Both the position numbers and the translations under genes were made by a program. DNA of 10,776 nt from positions 1 to 10,776 of the forward strand of contig JAFZGH010000267.1 in NCBI GenBank assembly GCA_017555465.1, given 5' to 3'. This DNA is from Akkermansia sp. (GTDB taxonomy: Bacteria; Verrucomicrobiota; Verrucomicrobiia; Verrucomicrobiales; Akkermansiaceae). The stretch's first letter is position 1. Every line of letters begins with the position of its first letter. Shown piece by piece: positions 1-8,738 of this stretch. The notes under the pieces were generated by a model. That model did no database searches and was not told the DNA's origin. It saw only the letters and a program-made list of their open reading frames with translations.

Positions 1-14
1 GCATCATTTCCTGC

Positions 15-719
15 ATGAAAGAACTGGTGCTGCTGAGACACGGGGAATCGCAATGGAATGCTGAAGGCCGTTTTACCGGATGGATAGATGTGCCGCTTTC
101 GGTACGAGGAAGGCGCGAGTCGGAGCTGGCGGCCCGGCGTTTGCAGGAGTGCGGCTTTGCGTGCGGGGCTGCTTGTGTGTCGCTGCTGCAGCGGGCGATT
201 CACACGCTCAATATCGTGTTGGGAATAACCGGCCGAGCCTGGGTTCCCGTGCATAAAGACTGGCGGCTTAATGAAAAACACTATGGCATTCTGCAGGGGC
301 GGTTGAAGCGGGAAGTGGTGCAGGAAATGGGCGAGGAACTGGTGCAGCGCTGGCGACGGGCCTATGAATGCCCACCGCCTCCGCAGTCGGCAGAAGCTGC
401 GCTGCAGCAGGCTCGCGATGCTCGTTATGCTTCCCTGCCGCCCGCTTTGCTTCCGGCCACAGAATCGCTGCAGGATACGCACAGGCGGGTGCGGGCATGC
501 TGGGAGGAACTGCTGCGGCCGCAGTTGTATGCTTCCGGCACATTGCTGGTGGTGGCGCATGGTAACAGTTTGCGTGCCCTGCTGATGCATTTGCGGGGGC
601 TTAGTCCAGTGGGAGTGGAACAGTTGGAAATTTCTACAGCTCAACCGATACACCTGGTCTTTGATGATGATATGAATTTGCTGCCCCATGTGGCTACGTT
701 TTCCGGGCAGAACGAGTGA
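15..719 (+). CDS. gpmA: 2,3-bisphosphoglycerate-dependent phosphoglycerate mutase
   Basis: This cytoplasmic glycolytic enzyme interconverts 3-phosphoglycerate and 2-phosphoglycerate through a phosphohistidine intermediate. The 234-aa length is normal for the family. The signature RHGES lies at residues 8-12, with His9 as the phosphorylated residue. It is followed by the substrate-loop motif RFTGW (19-23), QRAIHTLN (59-66), the DWRLNEKHYG block (82-91, catalytic acid Glu87), WRRAY (113-117) with the phosphate-binding arginines, and AHGNSLRAL (181-189) with the second catalytic His182. Two family positions differ: the usual LNK segment after GxLQG reads GRLK (95-98), keeping the lysine, and the usual IPTG near the C-terminus reads ISTAQ (206-210). 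The start is the first ATG, 14 nt into the window, with no Shine-Dalgarno sequence visible before it. The gene looks intact and ends 81 nt before the phage-like cassette, separated from it by a hairpin. Identity is firm; any upstream operon partners lie outside the window. Confidence 0.95.
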   Translation: MKELVLLRHGESQWNAEGRFTGWIDVPLSVRGRRESELAARRLQECGFACGAACVSLLQRAIHTLNIVLGITGRAWVPVHKDWRLNEKHYGILQGRLKREVVQEMGEELVQRWRRAYECPPPPQSAEAALQQARDARYASLPPALLPATESLQDTHRRVRACWEELLRPQLYASGTLLVVAHGNSLRALLMHLRGLSPVGVEQLEISTAQPIHLVFDDDMNLLPHVATFSGQNE

Positions 720-757
720 CCGGGTATCCTTCGTTGATTGACCTGCTGCATTCAACG

Positions 758-779
758 TGCCATGCTCTGCAGCATGGCA
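758..779 (+). terminator. hairpin after gpmA, possible terminator
   Basis: A perfect 9-bp inverted repeat (TGCCATGCT / AGCATGGCA) with a 4-nt CTGC loop sits 38 nt after the gpmA stop. No T-run follows, so it is not a canonical intrinsic terminator. It may act as a 3'-end stabiliser or a factor-assisted stop. Its position inside any N-terminal extension of the next gene argues for a start downstream of it. Confidence 0.5.
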
Positions 780-800
780 ATTCGAATGAAAGAGTGGGGC

Positions 801-1994
801 ATGCTCTCGTATCCCCGGCAAGGTGTGCATTTACCACTCAATGCGTTGAATGACTGGGGGCGTTCCGGGCGTGTGCTCGGCCAGGGCGTGACACAGGCCG
901 GATCTGGTGCCGCCGAACTGGCAAATGCTATTTACCGTGTGCAGAAAGCAGGCAGCGAAGCTGACATGGCCAGTGCATTTGAGCAGATTGGCCGTGAAAC
1001 AACGGAGGAACTGCTGGAGCTTCCGGTGCGCGATTGGGATTACAGCTGGCAGCAGGCGTATGCACCGCGCGTGCAGGAAGTTCTCAACCAGTATAGCGGC
1101 GCAGACCGTGAACGGGCGCTTCAGCTGAGTGAGGTGTATGGCCACCGACATTCGTTGAATGGTAGACGACGCATGGAATTGGAGCGCATCCGCCAATCGC
1201 GACGCAACTGGCAGCAACAGGTGGAAGAGGCTGTGCAGCAGGGAGATACACAAAGCGCCTGTGACTGGCTGGAGCAAGGTAGTGGCGTATTCCTGCCGGA
1301 AGCGCAGTTGCCGCAGCAATTGGAACAGGCGCAGAACCGAAGTCTGCATGCCCGGTGGCGGCAGCGCTTGCAGCAGGAACCTCATGCGGCGCTTGCTGCG
1401 TGGAAAACCGCACTTGAGGAAAAACCTGCTGATGCCGCAGAACTGCGCGAGCTCGAACATGAAGTAGAACAAACCCGCCGTGAGGTTTTCAACGCATTGG
1501 CTGCCAATCTGGCTGCGGGGATAGTGCAGGGACAGGAGCCCGCCACCGCTGACCTGGAGCAGGCGGTGAGCGCCGGAGTGCTGCAACCTGGGCAGGTGGA
1601 GGAGTGGAAGGAACCTCGCCGGGCGCTGGAAACTGCGGCTGCCTGCGATTGGCAGCGGCGCATTGATGAACGAAGCGGATTGGATGATGAAGAACTGACT
1701 GTGCAGATTGCGCTGTCTCCGCTACCTGTGGAGCAGAGGCGTTCCCTGCTGGAACGCATGCAGGCCACAGAGGTGATTCCTGCGCAGCAACGCGCGGGAA
1801 TCAGCCGTCATTTGTGGGATTTATACCGCCAGGGAAATCTGGGGTGCCCTGGGGATTCTGAGGCCTTGCAGGCACTTTCCCGATTGCAATCAGAAGCGCT
1901 GGAGCGGCAGCGCTCCGGTCAGGAAAAGGATTGTTTGCGCTGGCTGACCCAACTGCGCAGCGAAACTGAAAACTGGGTTTGTTTTGAAGCTTGA
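801..1994 (+). CDS. helical Gln/Glu/Arg/Ala-rich protein, possible phage internal virion protein
   Basis: I do not recognise a named family. From ATG 801 the product is 397 aa. It has no signal peptide or membrane segment, is rich in Q, E, R, A, L and W, and is probably almost entirely alpha-helical, with coiled-coil-like stretches around residues 115-150 and 185-235. Segments of the type 'QQGDTQSACDWLEQ' followed by helical repeats resemble the helical internal virion proteins that podophages carry before their giant ejection protein. That comparison rests on composition and position, not a motif. The frame is open to a TTG at 738, with ATGs at 762, 774, 786 and 801. I chose 801 because it lies beyond the 758-779 hairpin and has a purine-rich GAAAGAG about 8 nt upstream; 786 is the main alternative. 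The stop TGA overlaps the next start (TGATG), which suggests translational coupling. The coding region is intact. Confidence 0.75.
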   Translation: MLSYPRQGVHLPLNALNDWGRSGRVLGQGVTQAGSGAAELANAIYRVQKAGSEADMASAFEQIGRETTEELLELPVRDWDYSWQQAYAPRVQEVLNQYSGADRERALQLSEVYGHRHSLNGRRRMELERIRQSRRNWQQQVEEAVQQGDTQSACDWLEQGSGVFLPEAQLPQQLEQAQNRSLHARWRQRLQQEPHAALAAWKTALEEKPADAAELRELEHEVEQTRREVFNALAANLAAGIVQGQEPATADLEQAVSAGVLQPGQVEEWKEPRRALETAAACDWQRRIDERSGLDDEELTVQIALSPLPVEQRRSLLERMQATEVIPAQQRAGISRHLWDLYRQGNLGCPGDSEALQALSRLQSEALERQRSGQEKDCLRWLTQLRSETENWVCFEA

Positions 1995-4900
1995 TGATTA
2001 TGGATACGACAACGGAAAATAATTGGACGGAACCGCAGAAACCTGTATCTCTTGAATCGCTGCCGCCGTTGCAGAAGGTGAACGAGGGGCGGGAATGGGA
2101 GAAAAATAAGTATTGGAACAATATCCTGACGGGAAATCCGGATACGGTGCCGGATGCAGTGCGTCAGAAAGCTGGAGCTGCAGATGAGAACAGCCCGGCT
2201 GAAGAACGCAATTATCGTCTGATGAGTAATATCAACCGTTCCTGGGTGGTGGATTTCAAAAATAAGAAAAAGGAGGAAGTTCGCGCGACCTGGCCGGACA
2301 TCCGCCTGAATTTGTCTAAGGAACTGGGCGTGCGCGATTCTGAGCCGGAGGTTTACACTGCTCTTTCTCTCCGGCAACAGGATGCACCCAGGCAACAGGA
2401 GGTACGCGATTTGTTTGAAAAGGGATTTTCCTCCGGGCTTAAAGGCGAACAGGCAGCACTCCATGATGCCGATGATGACCCTCTTGGTGTGCGAGAGGAA
2501 GCTCACCGCCTGGGGGCTGCTCAGCGTGCTCATTACCTGCCGTTGGCGGAATCTGTTTCCGGGGCGTGGGGGATGATGAAGGCAGAGGAATCCTCACCGC
2601 TTCACTGGCTGGATATGGTGACGGGATTCCCCGATATGCTGAAAGCTGTGGATGAAATGGCAGATATGCCGCCCGATGAACGTGCGCGTGTGTATGAAGT
2701 GGCCAGAACCCTGGAATCTACCCGCAAGTTGCAGGAAATGCCTGCATCTCTGGCAGGTAACATGCTGCACAGTATGCGCCGGGGAACGGCCGATTTGCGG
2801 CATTATATGGCGCAGGGTGCGGGGCATATCGCTACATCATTGACCAAAGCCGCAGCAGAGACTCTGGAGAGTGATGTTTTGCGAAACGGTGCCGCAGCGG
2901 CAGATAAGCGCCTGCAGGTGTTGGATGAGTTGCGCCGCGTGGCGCAGGGCGAGGTGTTTCCCATTGACCTGGGGGAGGATAGTTCTCTGTTGGAGTCGAT
3001 GGCCGTGGATGCGGCCGGGGCGGTGCCTGGGGCGGCGCTGGCGTTTATGGGTGGCGCCGGGTTCGGCATGTTGGCATTGAGTGGAGCAGGGGCAGCCATT
3101 GCTGATGCCCGAAGCCGCTCACCCCAGGGCAAACAGGAGCTGCAGACCGCGGCTGGTGTGGTGGGCGGTGCGCTGCAGGCTGGTATTTATATGGGCATGA
3201 GCCGTATCGGGGCTAATATGCTTAACCGGACGATTGGCAATTTTGCGAAAGCTCGTGGGGCGGGGTTTAAAGGGTACTCACTGGCATCGCTGGGAACTCT
3301 GGGTACCCTCACGGCGGAAAATATCAAGCTTTTACTGGCGGGCAAGGCTGCGCATGCCAGTGAACTGGGGATGCAGGAACTGGCGGCCCGGGTGGATAAG
3401 GTGGCTTCCAATATTGATTGGGAGGCGTATGGAGATAACCTGACTGATATTGAGGCAAATATGCGCGAGTCCGCCATGAATCTGCCGTTCATTCTCATTG
3501 CGGCTGGGCGGGCGGCTCTGCATCATTTCCGCTCTCCCCGCGCCATGCTGGAAAATACCCGGCTGCTGGAGGATTGGGGCGTGGATGAAGCTGCACGCAC
3601 CCGCATTCTCAATGAACCGGATATTCACGTGCAATCAGATATGCTTCGGGATGCCTTGCGCAGTAGTAAACGCTGGGGCGGCCCAGGAGCCTTGCAGGAT
3701 TTTATCCGTTCGCTTAAATTGCTTAACACCGGGGGAAATCTGGATTTCCGGGATGCCAGAGTGGCGCGCGATTTCCTGAATATGGAGGCGGATGTGACCA
3801 CGCTCATGAAACCGGAAGTGGTGGAACGGGATGTGAAGAATCCGGCTGTGGTGAAGGAGTTGTTTGCCCGTGTGCCTGGACATAAAATGACGCCCTCCGT
3901 CACATCGAGGTACATTCCGTATCTGCAATTGTGGGATGAATGGAGCCAGTTGAGTCATGGCTCTGTCCCCATGCCGCCGGATGAGCTCATCAAGTTGAAT
4001 CAGCAGTACAAGGAAATCCTGAAAGATAAGAGAAAAGGGATTCCTAAGTATCTCCGGCTCGATGGCTACTATCATCCCTACCGGGAAGAATCGGTGCAGG
4101 TGCTGGCGGCAGATCGCACCCGTGAGGTGCTCAATAACAGCTACCGCCTGCTCATGAATACAGAAACACTGGGCAGCCTGGTGAACTCATATCCCAATCT
4201 GGAAACAGCCCGCCGCAAGACGGAAGATACCCGCCGCATGTACGTGAGTGAGTTTTGCCGTGCCATGATGCGTTGTGTGCAGGGAATGCCTGCAGAGGAC
4301 TCGTTCATGATGTTTAATGAGCGGCTGGAGCAGTTTTACCTGAATCGCCGGCGTGGTGCCCGCCATGCACCTGCGTGGCTTCATCAGGAGAGTGAAGCAA
4401 CTATCCGGGAGGCAAAGACAAAGGCCTATTTCAAGACCATTCACCCGAAGAAAGGGGACAGTCCGCATATCAAGGAATTGTACCGCAGTCTTGTATCGGC
4501 CCGGGCTTGTGGCGAATCTCTGCTGGAATTGCTGCCGCACACGCGCGATTTCCAGACTCTGCTTTCCATGGGGTTCAAGCCGGAGGAGGCCTACTCCCAC
4601 CTGCTGCATCGCGAATTCAAGGAACATGTGGACAGCTCCATCTGGAATCCCGTGGTGCTGAACCGTAAGATGGCGAATGCGTCTGATAATATCACGCGTC
4701 TGGAGAAAAGTAAAAAGTCATTTGCGGATTATCTGGCGCTGAGTGGGTATCAGATGGAAAACACAACGGATGCCAACGGAAAGGAATTGCACCGCATCAT
4801 GTGTCCGGATGGGCGATATTCGCCGTGGATGAGAGGACCCGCACATGTGGTGAATACCATGGTCGGGAATGTGCAGACTTCGTTCCTTCCCTGGGGACAT

Positions 4901-7120
4901 GACATGTTGCTTAAGAATATGCAAGGCTCGTACAAGACGGATGTGTGGAATAAGCGCGTCTTTGAACGTCGGCGCATGTTCCCCTTGTCTATGGACCGTT
5001 TTGTAGGGTTTGATCATCTTGGCAATACTGCGGCCCGCGACCTCTGCGCCCTTTGGCTCAGCGATTCCACGCAATATGGCGTAGGTCTGGAGTTTTCTTT
5101 GAATGATGAACACTGGAAACGCTACAAGGGTAAGAAAGTCAACGCCTATACTAAGGAAATCGAGCCGGAGACCGGCATGTACCTGGTGCGACACGGCCAG
5201 ATTATTACCCCGATGGATTTAATCAAGAGCCGTTTTTCCACCTACTGGCACCGCATGATGATTTCGGGGTGGGTAAGTCCCCAGGAGGTGGGGCAGGCAC
5301 TGGTGGCAGGCAATATGATGACTCAGAACGAGCTGGATGCCCTTATCAGGGAAGGGACAGATCGACCTGTGGATTTTTCCCACATGTCCCGAGAACACCG
5401 TCGCAGGTTCATCAAGAAAAATAACGGCCCCTTCGTCCGTGGTAATCACCAGAAAATGTACCGGATTCTGGCGGAGCGCATGACGAATCTGAACGTGGTA
5501 TATATGCTGGCCAATCTGGAAAAAGCGCCTCTGCCCAACACGGTGAAGCAATGGTTCCTGACGACTCCGTTCAGTGAATTCAAAGAGCCGGAAACACAAG
5601 CGGCCCTGCGCCATGAAATGACCATGCATGCCAATCGCACGGCTGCCAACGAGGTGAAATCGCATATACCGCGCGTGATGTCCATGCGGGAATCGTTGAA
5701 GCAAGGCAATCATCCCATGTTGGAGGAGCGCATGCGCCTTGCCTATGAGCCGGATGAAAACCGTCGTTATGAACAGGGCTGGTGCTATTCTGTGGGCGGT
5801 GCCGGTGCCTTCCGTTCGGCTGGGCAGTCATTCTGGAACCTGCTGGAAAATCCCGCTCGTGCCTGGAAAATGCTGCCGGAGGACCAGAGGGAAAAACTGG
5901 TCGCCGAGATTCAGGATGTATGTGGTGACCGCCCGGTGGGCCAGGCTGTTCAAGAACTGTCGGATGTGTTGAAACAGTATCCCGCTTTGCATGGCTATGC
6001 TGTTGAAACTCGTGGCGGCTCTGAGCTTTGCCGTATGGTGCTCGACCCCATCAACCTGCAGAATCTCACAGAACCAGTGTATCTGAAATATGTGGACGCC
6101 CGTTACGGAACCCCCATCCTGGTCAAGAATGGGTTTACCGTGGAGAAATCCGCCAGCCTGCCGGAGGAATGCGCAGCAGATTCCCGAGTGATGCCGGCCA
6201 TACGCCTGCTCACGGAGTTGCGGCGTCAGGTAACCGATATTCCGTTTACAGATCAGGAAGGTATCTGGTGGAAAAAGATTCGCTATGGCGGGGTGGAAGG
6301 TAAGCGTCCTGGCGGTCTGAATGAGCAATGGACTCCTGAATGCGGGTTGAAAACGATGCTGGAATACTACCTGCAGCTGGATGATATGTGCCGTGAATCT
6401 GGTAAGGATTCGCTTGAGGTCTGTGGCGTAAAATTAGGTGGCATGCAACTGGGTAATGTTGATATGAACAAACTCCGGCATATCACCGTATACCGGTGCG
6501 ATGAGTTCCCGGAACACATGGTGCGCCTGATGCCGGGAGAAGCCGATGCTGACAACCCGCGGCAGCGTTCACCGTATGTGCTGCACAGCGCGGATGGTAC
6601 TCCTCTGCTGCCGACACGCCAGGCCCGAACCCGTGAGGAATATACACAGGCGTTGGTTCCGCTGCGGGATTACAGCGGTAGAGTAAAATCGTACGACTAC
6701 GCGACGAATGTATCGCGCCGCCGGAATCAGGTGGAATCCTGGATGTACGAGCTGGTGTCGGTGCGGGGAACCAATGTCGACCGCTGGAAAGAAGGCTCCC
6801 TGGCAGAGGTTGACAACCTGGAGCTTTGTATGCAGTTGTTCCAGGATAGTCGTCTGCCGTATTTCCTGGCCTCCCGTCATCCGGAAACCCTCACGCGGGG
6901 TGAGGCTCTGACTTGCGAACTGGCCCGCCTGTCGCTCCTGGCAGAAGTCGGTGTTTACCGGGAGCAGCATATTGAGGAGCTGATACAGTTCTGCCGGCGG
7001 CTGCGGGAAGATAAACAGGAGCTTCACCTCATCCAGCATGTGCTGAATCGTGTTGTTTCTCCCACCCCTGATAAATACAGTGAGGAAGAAGTATCCCTCT
7101 CTAACCCCACAGACGAATAA
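1994..7120 (+). CDS. giant phage-like protein of unknown function (candidate internal virion / ejection protein)
   Basis: This unbroken gene of 1708 codons fills almost half the window. The N-terminal ~130 residues are polar and probably partly disordered (MDTTTENNW..., KNKKKEE). Residues about 336-370 form a Gly/Ala-rich hydrophobic run (for example GAALAFMGGAGFGMLALSG). Further glycine-rich or amphipathic segments lie near 386-411, 425-447 and 495-512, and could insert in or cross a membrane. The remaining ~1200 residues are mixed-charge, probably mostly helical, with no protease, lysozyme, polymerase or toxin motif that I recognise. Size, hydrophobic Gly/Ala centre, position after a helical protein and adjacency to terminase match the large ejection proteins of podophages (T7 gp16 type) or other giant virion proteins; this is inference. 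ATG 1994 overlaps the preceding stop by one base; ATG 2000 and TTG 1991 are alternatives. No clear Shine-Dalgarno sequence precedes it. TerL starts 5 nt after its stop. Confidence 0.75.
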   Translation: MIMDTTTENNWTEPQKPVSLESLPPLQKVNEGREWEKNKYWNNILTGNPDTVPDAVRQKAGAADENSPAEERNYRLMSNINRSWVVDFKNKKKEEVRATWPDIRLNLSKELGVRDSEPEVYTALSLRQQDAPRQQEVRDLFEKGFSSGLKGEQAALHDADDDPLGVREEAHRLGAAQRAHYLPLAESVSGAWGMMKAEESSPLHWLDMVTGFPDMLKAVDEMADMPPDERARVYEVARTLESTRKLQEMPASLAGNMLHSMRRGTADLRHYMAQGAGHIATSLTKAAAETLESDVLRNGAAAADKRLQVLDELRRVAQGEVFPIDLGEDSSLLESMAVDAAGAVPGAALAFMGGAGFGMLALSGAGAAIADARSRSPQGKQELQTAAGVVGGALQAGIYMGMSRIGANMLNRTIGNFAKARGAGFKGYSLASLGTLGTLTAENIKLLLAGKAAHASELGMQELAARVDKVASNIDWEAYGDNLTDIEANMRESAMNLPFILIAAGRAALHHFRSPRAMLENTRLLEDWGVDEAARTRILNEPDIHVQSDMLRDALRSSKRWGGPGALQDFIRSLKLLNTGGNLDFRDARVARDFLNMEADVTTLMKPEVVERDVKNPAVVKELFARVPGHKMTPSVTSRYIPYLQLWDEWSQLSHGSVPMPPDELIKLNQQYKEILKDKRKGIPKYLRLDGYYHPYREESVQVLAADRTREVLNNSYRLLMNTETLGSLVNSYPNLETARRKTEDTRRMYVSEFCRAMMRCVQGMPAEDSFMMFNERLEQFYLNRRRGARHAPAWLHQESEATIREAKTKAYFKTIHPKKGDSPHIKELYRSLVSARACGESLLELLPHTRDFQTLLSMGFKPEEAYSHLLHREFKEHVDSSIWNPVVLNRKMANASDNITRLEKSKKSFADYLALSGYQMENTTDANGKELHRIMCPDGRYSPWMRGPAHVVNTMVGNVQTSFLPWGHDMLLKNMQGSYKTDVWNKRVFERRRMFPLSMDRFVGFDHLGNTAARDLCALWLSDSTQYGVGLEFSLNDEHWKRYKGKKVNAYTKEIEPETGMYLVRHGQIITPMDLIKSRFSTYWHRMMISGWVSPQEVGQALVAGNMMTQNELDALIREGTDRPVDFSHMSREHRRRFIKKNNGPFVRGNHQKMYRILAERMTNLNVVYMLANLEKAPLPNTVKQWFLTTPFSEFKEPETQAALRHEMTMHANRTAANEVKSHIPRVMSMRESLKQGNHPMLEERMRLAYEPDENRRYEQGWCYSVGGAGAFRSAGQSFWNLLENPARAWKMLPEDQREKLVAEIQDVCGDRPVGQAVQELSDVLKQYPALHGYAVETRGGSELCRMVLDPINLQNLTEPVYLKYVDARYGTPILVKNGFTVEKSASLPEECAADSRVMPAIRLLTELRRQVTDIPFTDQEGIWWKKIRYGGVEGKRPGGLNEQWTPECGLKTMLEYYLQLDDMCRESGKDSLEVCGVKLGGMQLGNVDMNKLRHITVYRCDEFPEHMVRLMPGEADADNPRQRSPYVLHSADGTPLLPTRQARTREEYTQALVPLRDYSGRVKSYDYATNVSRRRNQVESWMYELVSVRGTNVDRWKEGSLAEVDNLELCMQLFQDSRLPYFLASRHPETLTRGEALTCELARLSLLAEVGVYREQHIEELIQFCRRLREDKQELHLIQHVLNRVVSPTPDKYSEEEVSLSNPTDE

Positions 7121-7125
7121 TCCGT

Positions 7126-8730
7126 ATGTTGAGTACTCTGGATGAAAGTATCCGTCGCAGGTTGGAAGACCCGCTCTGGCGGCTTACCAATCTGTACTGG
7201 ATAGAAAACAAAAGCGGGCGCATGCAACGCTTTGCGCCCAATGCGGCGCAGCTCCGCCTGCACCGCAACCTGTGGCATCGCAATGCGGTGCTCAAGGCTC
7301 GCCAGCTGGGCATTTCCACCTATGTGGCCATGCTCATGCTGGATAACTGCCTGTTCAAGCCGAATTTTCACGCGGGCATTATCGATAAGACCCTGCCGGA
7401 TGCTGAGCAGAAGCTGGAGAAAATCCGCTTTGCGTGGGAGCACCTGGATTACCTGCCGCCGCATGCGGATGTGCAGGCCCAGGCACTGGCCTGCGTAGGC
7501 AGCATCCTCAAGCAGCAGAGCGGCGTTGCTAAGAAGGGCGGGTGGCACCCTGCTGCAGATGCCCGCGGCAGGCTCGCCTTTGCCAACGGCAGCGATATCC
7601 GCCTGGGCACCACCCTGCGCGGCGGTACGCTGCAGCTGCTGCACGTGAGCGAGCTGGCGCATGTCTCTGTGCATGCGCCGTGGCGCGCCCGCGAAATCCG
7701 TACCGGTGCTATCAACACCGTATCGGCAGAGGGGATGATTATCCTGGAAAGCACGCACGAGGGCGGGCGCTACGGCGTGAACTACGAGCTGACTTCCCAG
7801 GCCATGGAAAATGCCGCGAAAGAGGAACTTTCGCCGCTCGATTTCCGCTTCTTCTTCATGAGCTGGTTCGATAACCCGGACTACGCCCTGCCGGGGCGCG
7901 CCGGGTGGTCAGATGCCCAGGCTGCTTACTTCGAGAAGCTGGAGCTCGAGTGTGGGGTGCAGCTCAGCCACGCGCAGAAACTCTGGTACGCCCGCATGGA
8001 ACGCACCATGGGCGCGGCCATGCGCCAGGAGTACCCCTCCACGCCGGATGAAGCCTTTGCCACGGGCAACGATGGCGCCATTTACGGCGCTCAGATTGCC
8101 CGCCTGCGCGAGAAAGGGCGCATCGGCTGCGCGTTCGAGTACAACCCGCAGGAACCGCTCTACACCGCGTGGGATCTGGGACTCAGCGACCACACCTCCA
8201 TCTGGCTGGTGCAGAATTATGGCGGCAATGTGTACTGGCTGAACCACTATTCGGCCAACCAGCTGCCGCTGGAGCACTTTGCCGGTAAAATCCGCGAGTG
8301 GGAACTGAGCTACGGCCACATTGCCGCACATTTTCTGCCTCACGATGCTGCCCACCGGGACCCGCACGGACAGTCCTATGTGGAAAGTCTGGCGCGCGAG
8401 GGGATCTGCGCGGTGCGTGTGGTGCCGCGCACGCCGGATATCTGGCGCGGTATCAATTCGCTGCGTGGTATCCTGGCGCACAGCTGGTTTCACCGCGATA
8501 CCCTGCAGCAGCGCGTCAACGCACGCGGGGAGAAAGAACCTTCCGGCCTCAGCTGTCTGGAAATGTACCGCACTGCCCCTGCCGGGGCAAGCGGCACGTA
8601 TCGCGAAACTCCGGTGCACGATGCCAGCTCCCACTCGGCAGATGCCGCCCGCATGTTTGCCGAAGCGCTCAGCCACGGCATGGTCTACCCGGTGCAGCTG
8701 CGGCTCACGCCCCGCCGTGCGCGTATGTAA
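7126..8730 (+). CDS. terL: phage terminase large subunit (packaging ATPase and nuclease)
   Basis: This is the motor that pumps DNA into phage proheads and cuts it into headful or unit lengths. The 534-aa length is typical. The ATPase half shows the deviant Walker A KARQLGIST (57-65), Walker B LLHVSE (171-176) with Ser-Glu where many ATPases have Asp-Glu, as found in several TerL lineages, and the coupling motif ILESTHEG (206-213). A conserved bridge, MRQEYPSTPDEAF (299-311), leads into the RNase H-like nuclease half. There AWDLGLSDHT (348-357, Asp350), LPHDA (404-408, Asp407) and SHSADAARMF (502-511, Asp506) supply the expected metal-binding aspartates. No inactivating change is visible. Sampled rows run at 62-68% GC, well above the neighbouring giant gene. 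No small terminase, portal or capsid gene is nearby. It starts 5 nt after the giant gene without a Shine-Dalgarno sequence and ends 8 nt before the small peptide gene, so the genes are probably cotranscribed. Confidence 0.92.
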   Translation: MLSTLDESIRRRLEDPLWRLTNLYWIENKSGRMQRFAPNAAQLRLHRNLWHRNAVLKARQLGISTYVAMLMLDNCLFKPNFHAGIIDKTLPDAEQKLEKIRFAWEHLDYLPPHADVQAQALACVGSILKQQSGVAKKGGWHPAADARGRLAFANGSDIRLGTTLRGGTLQLLHVSELAHVSVHAPWRAREIRTGAINTVSAEGMIILESTHEGGRYGVNYELTSQAMENAAKEELSPLDFRFFFMSWFDNPDYALPGRAGWSDAQAAYFEKLELECGVQLSHAQKLWYARMERTMGAAMRQEYPSTPDEAFATGNDGAIYGAQIARLREKGRIGCAFEYNPQEPLYTAWDLGLSDHTSIWLVQNYGGNVYWLNHYSANQLPLEHFAGKIREWELSYGHIAAHFLPHDAAHRDPHGQSYVESLAREGICAVRVVPRTPDIWRGINSLRGILAHSWFHRDTLQQRVNARGEKEPSGLSCLEMYRTAPAGASGTYRETPVHDASSHSADAARMFAEALSHGMVYPVQLRLTPRRARM

Positions 8731-8738
8731 AATTCCCT

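Noticed and set aside
738..766. TTGACC as a -35 box for the cassette
   Set aside because: The hexamer is good (5/6), but at 16-18 bp spacing there is only CATGCT or worse as a -10 box, so a promoter cannot be supported here.
738..800. Earlier starts for the 397-aa protein (TTG 738, ATG 762, 774)
   Set aside because: They lie before or within the hairpin at 758-779 and have no ribosome-binding sequence; ATG 786 remains possible.
5183..5197. LVRHG in the giant protein, like the phosphoglycerate mutase active-site motif
   Set aside because: No second catalytic histidine or other histidine-phosphatase block follows; chance match.
7024..8676. Minus-strand open frames of about 244 and 255 codons opposite terL
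   Set aside because: They mirror the GC-rich codon pattern of terL; TerL motifs on the plus strand are decisive.
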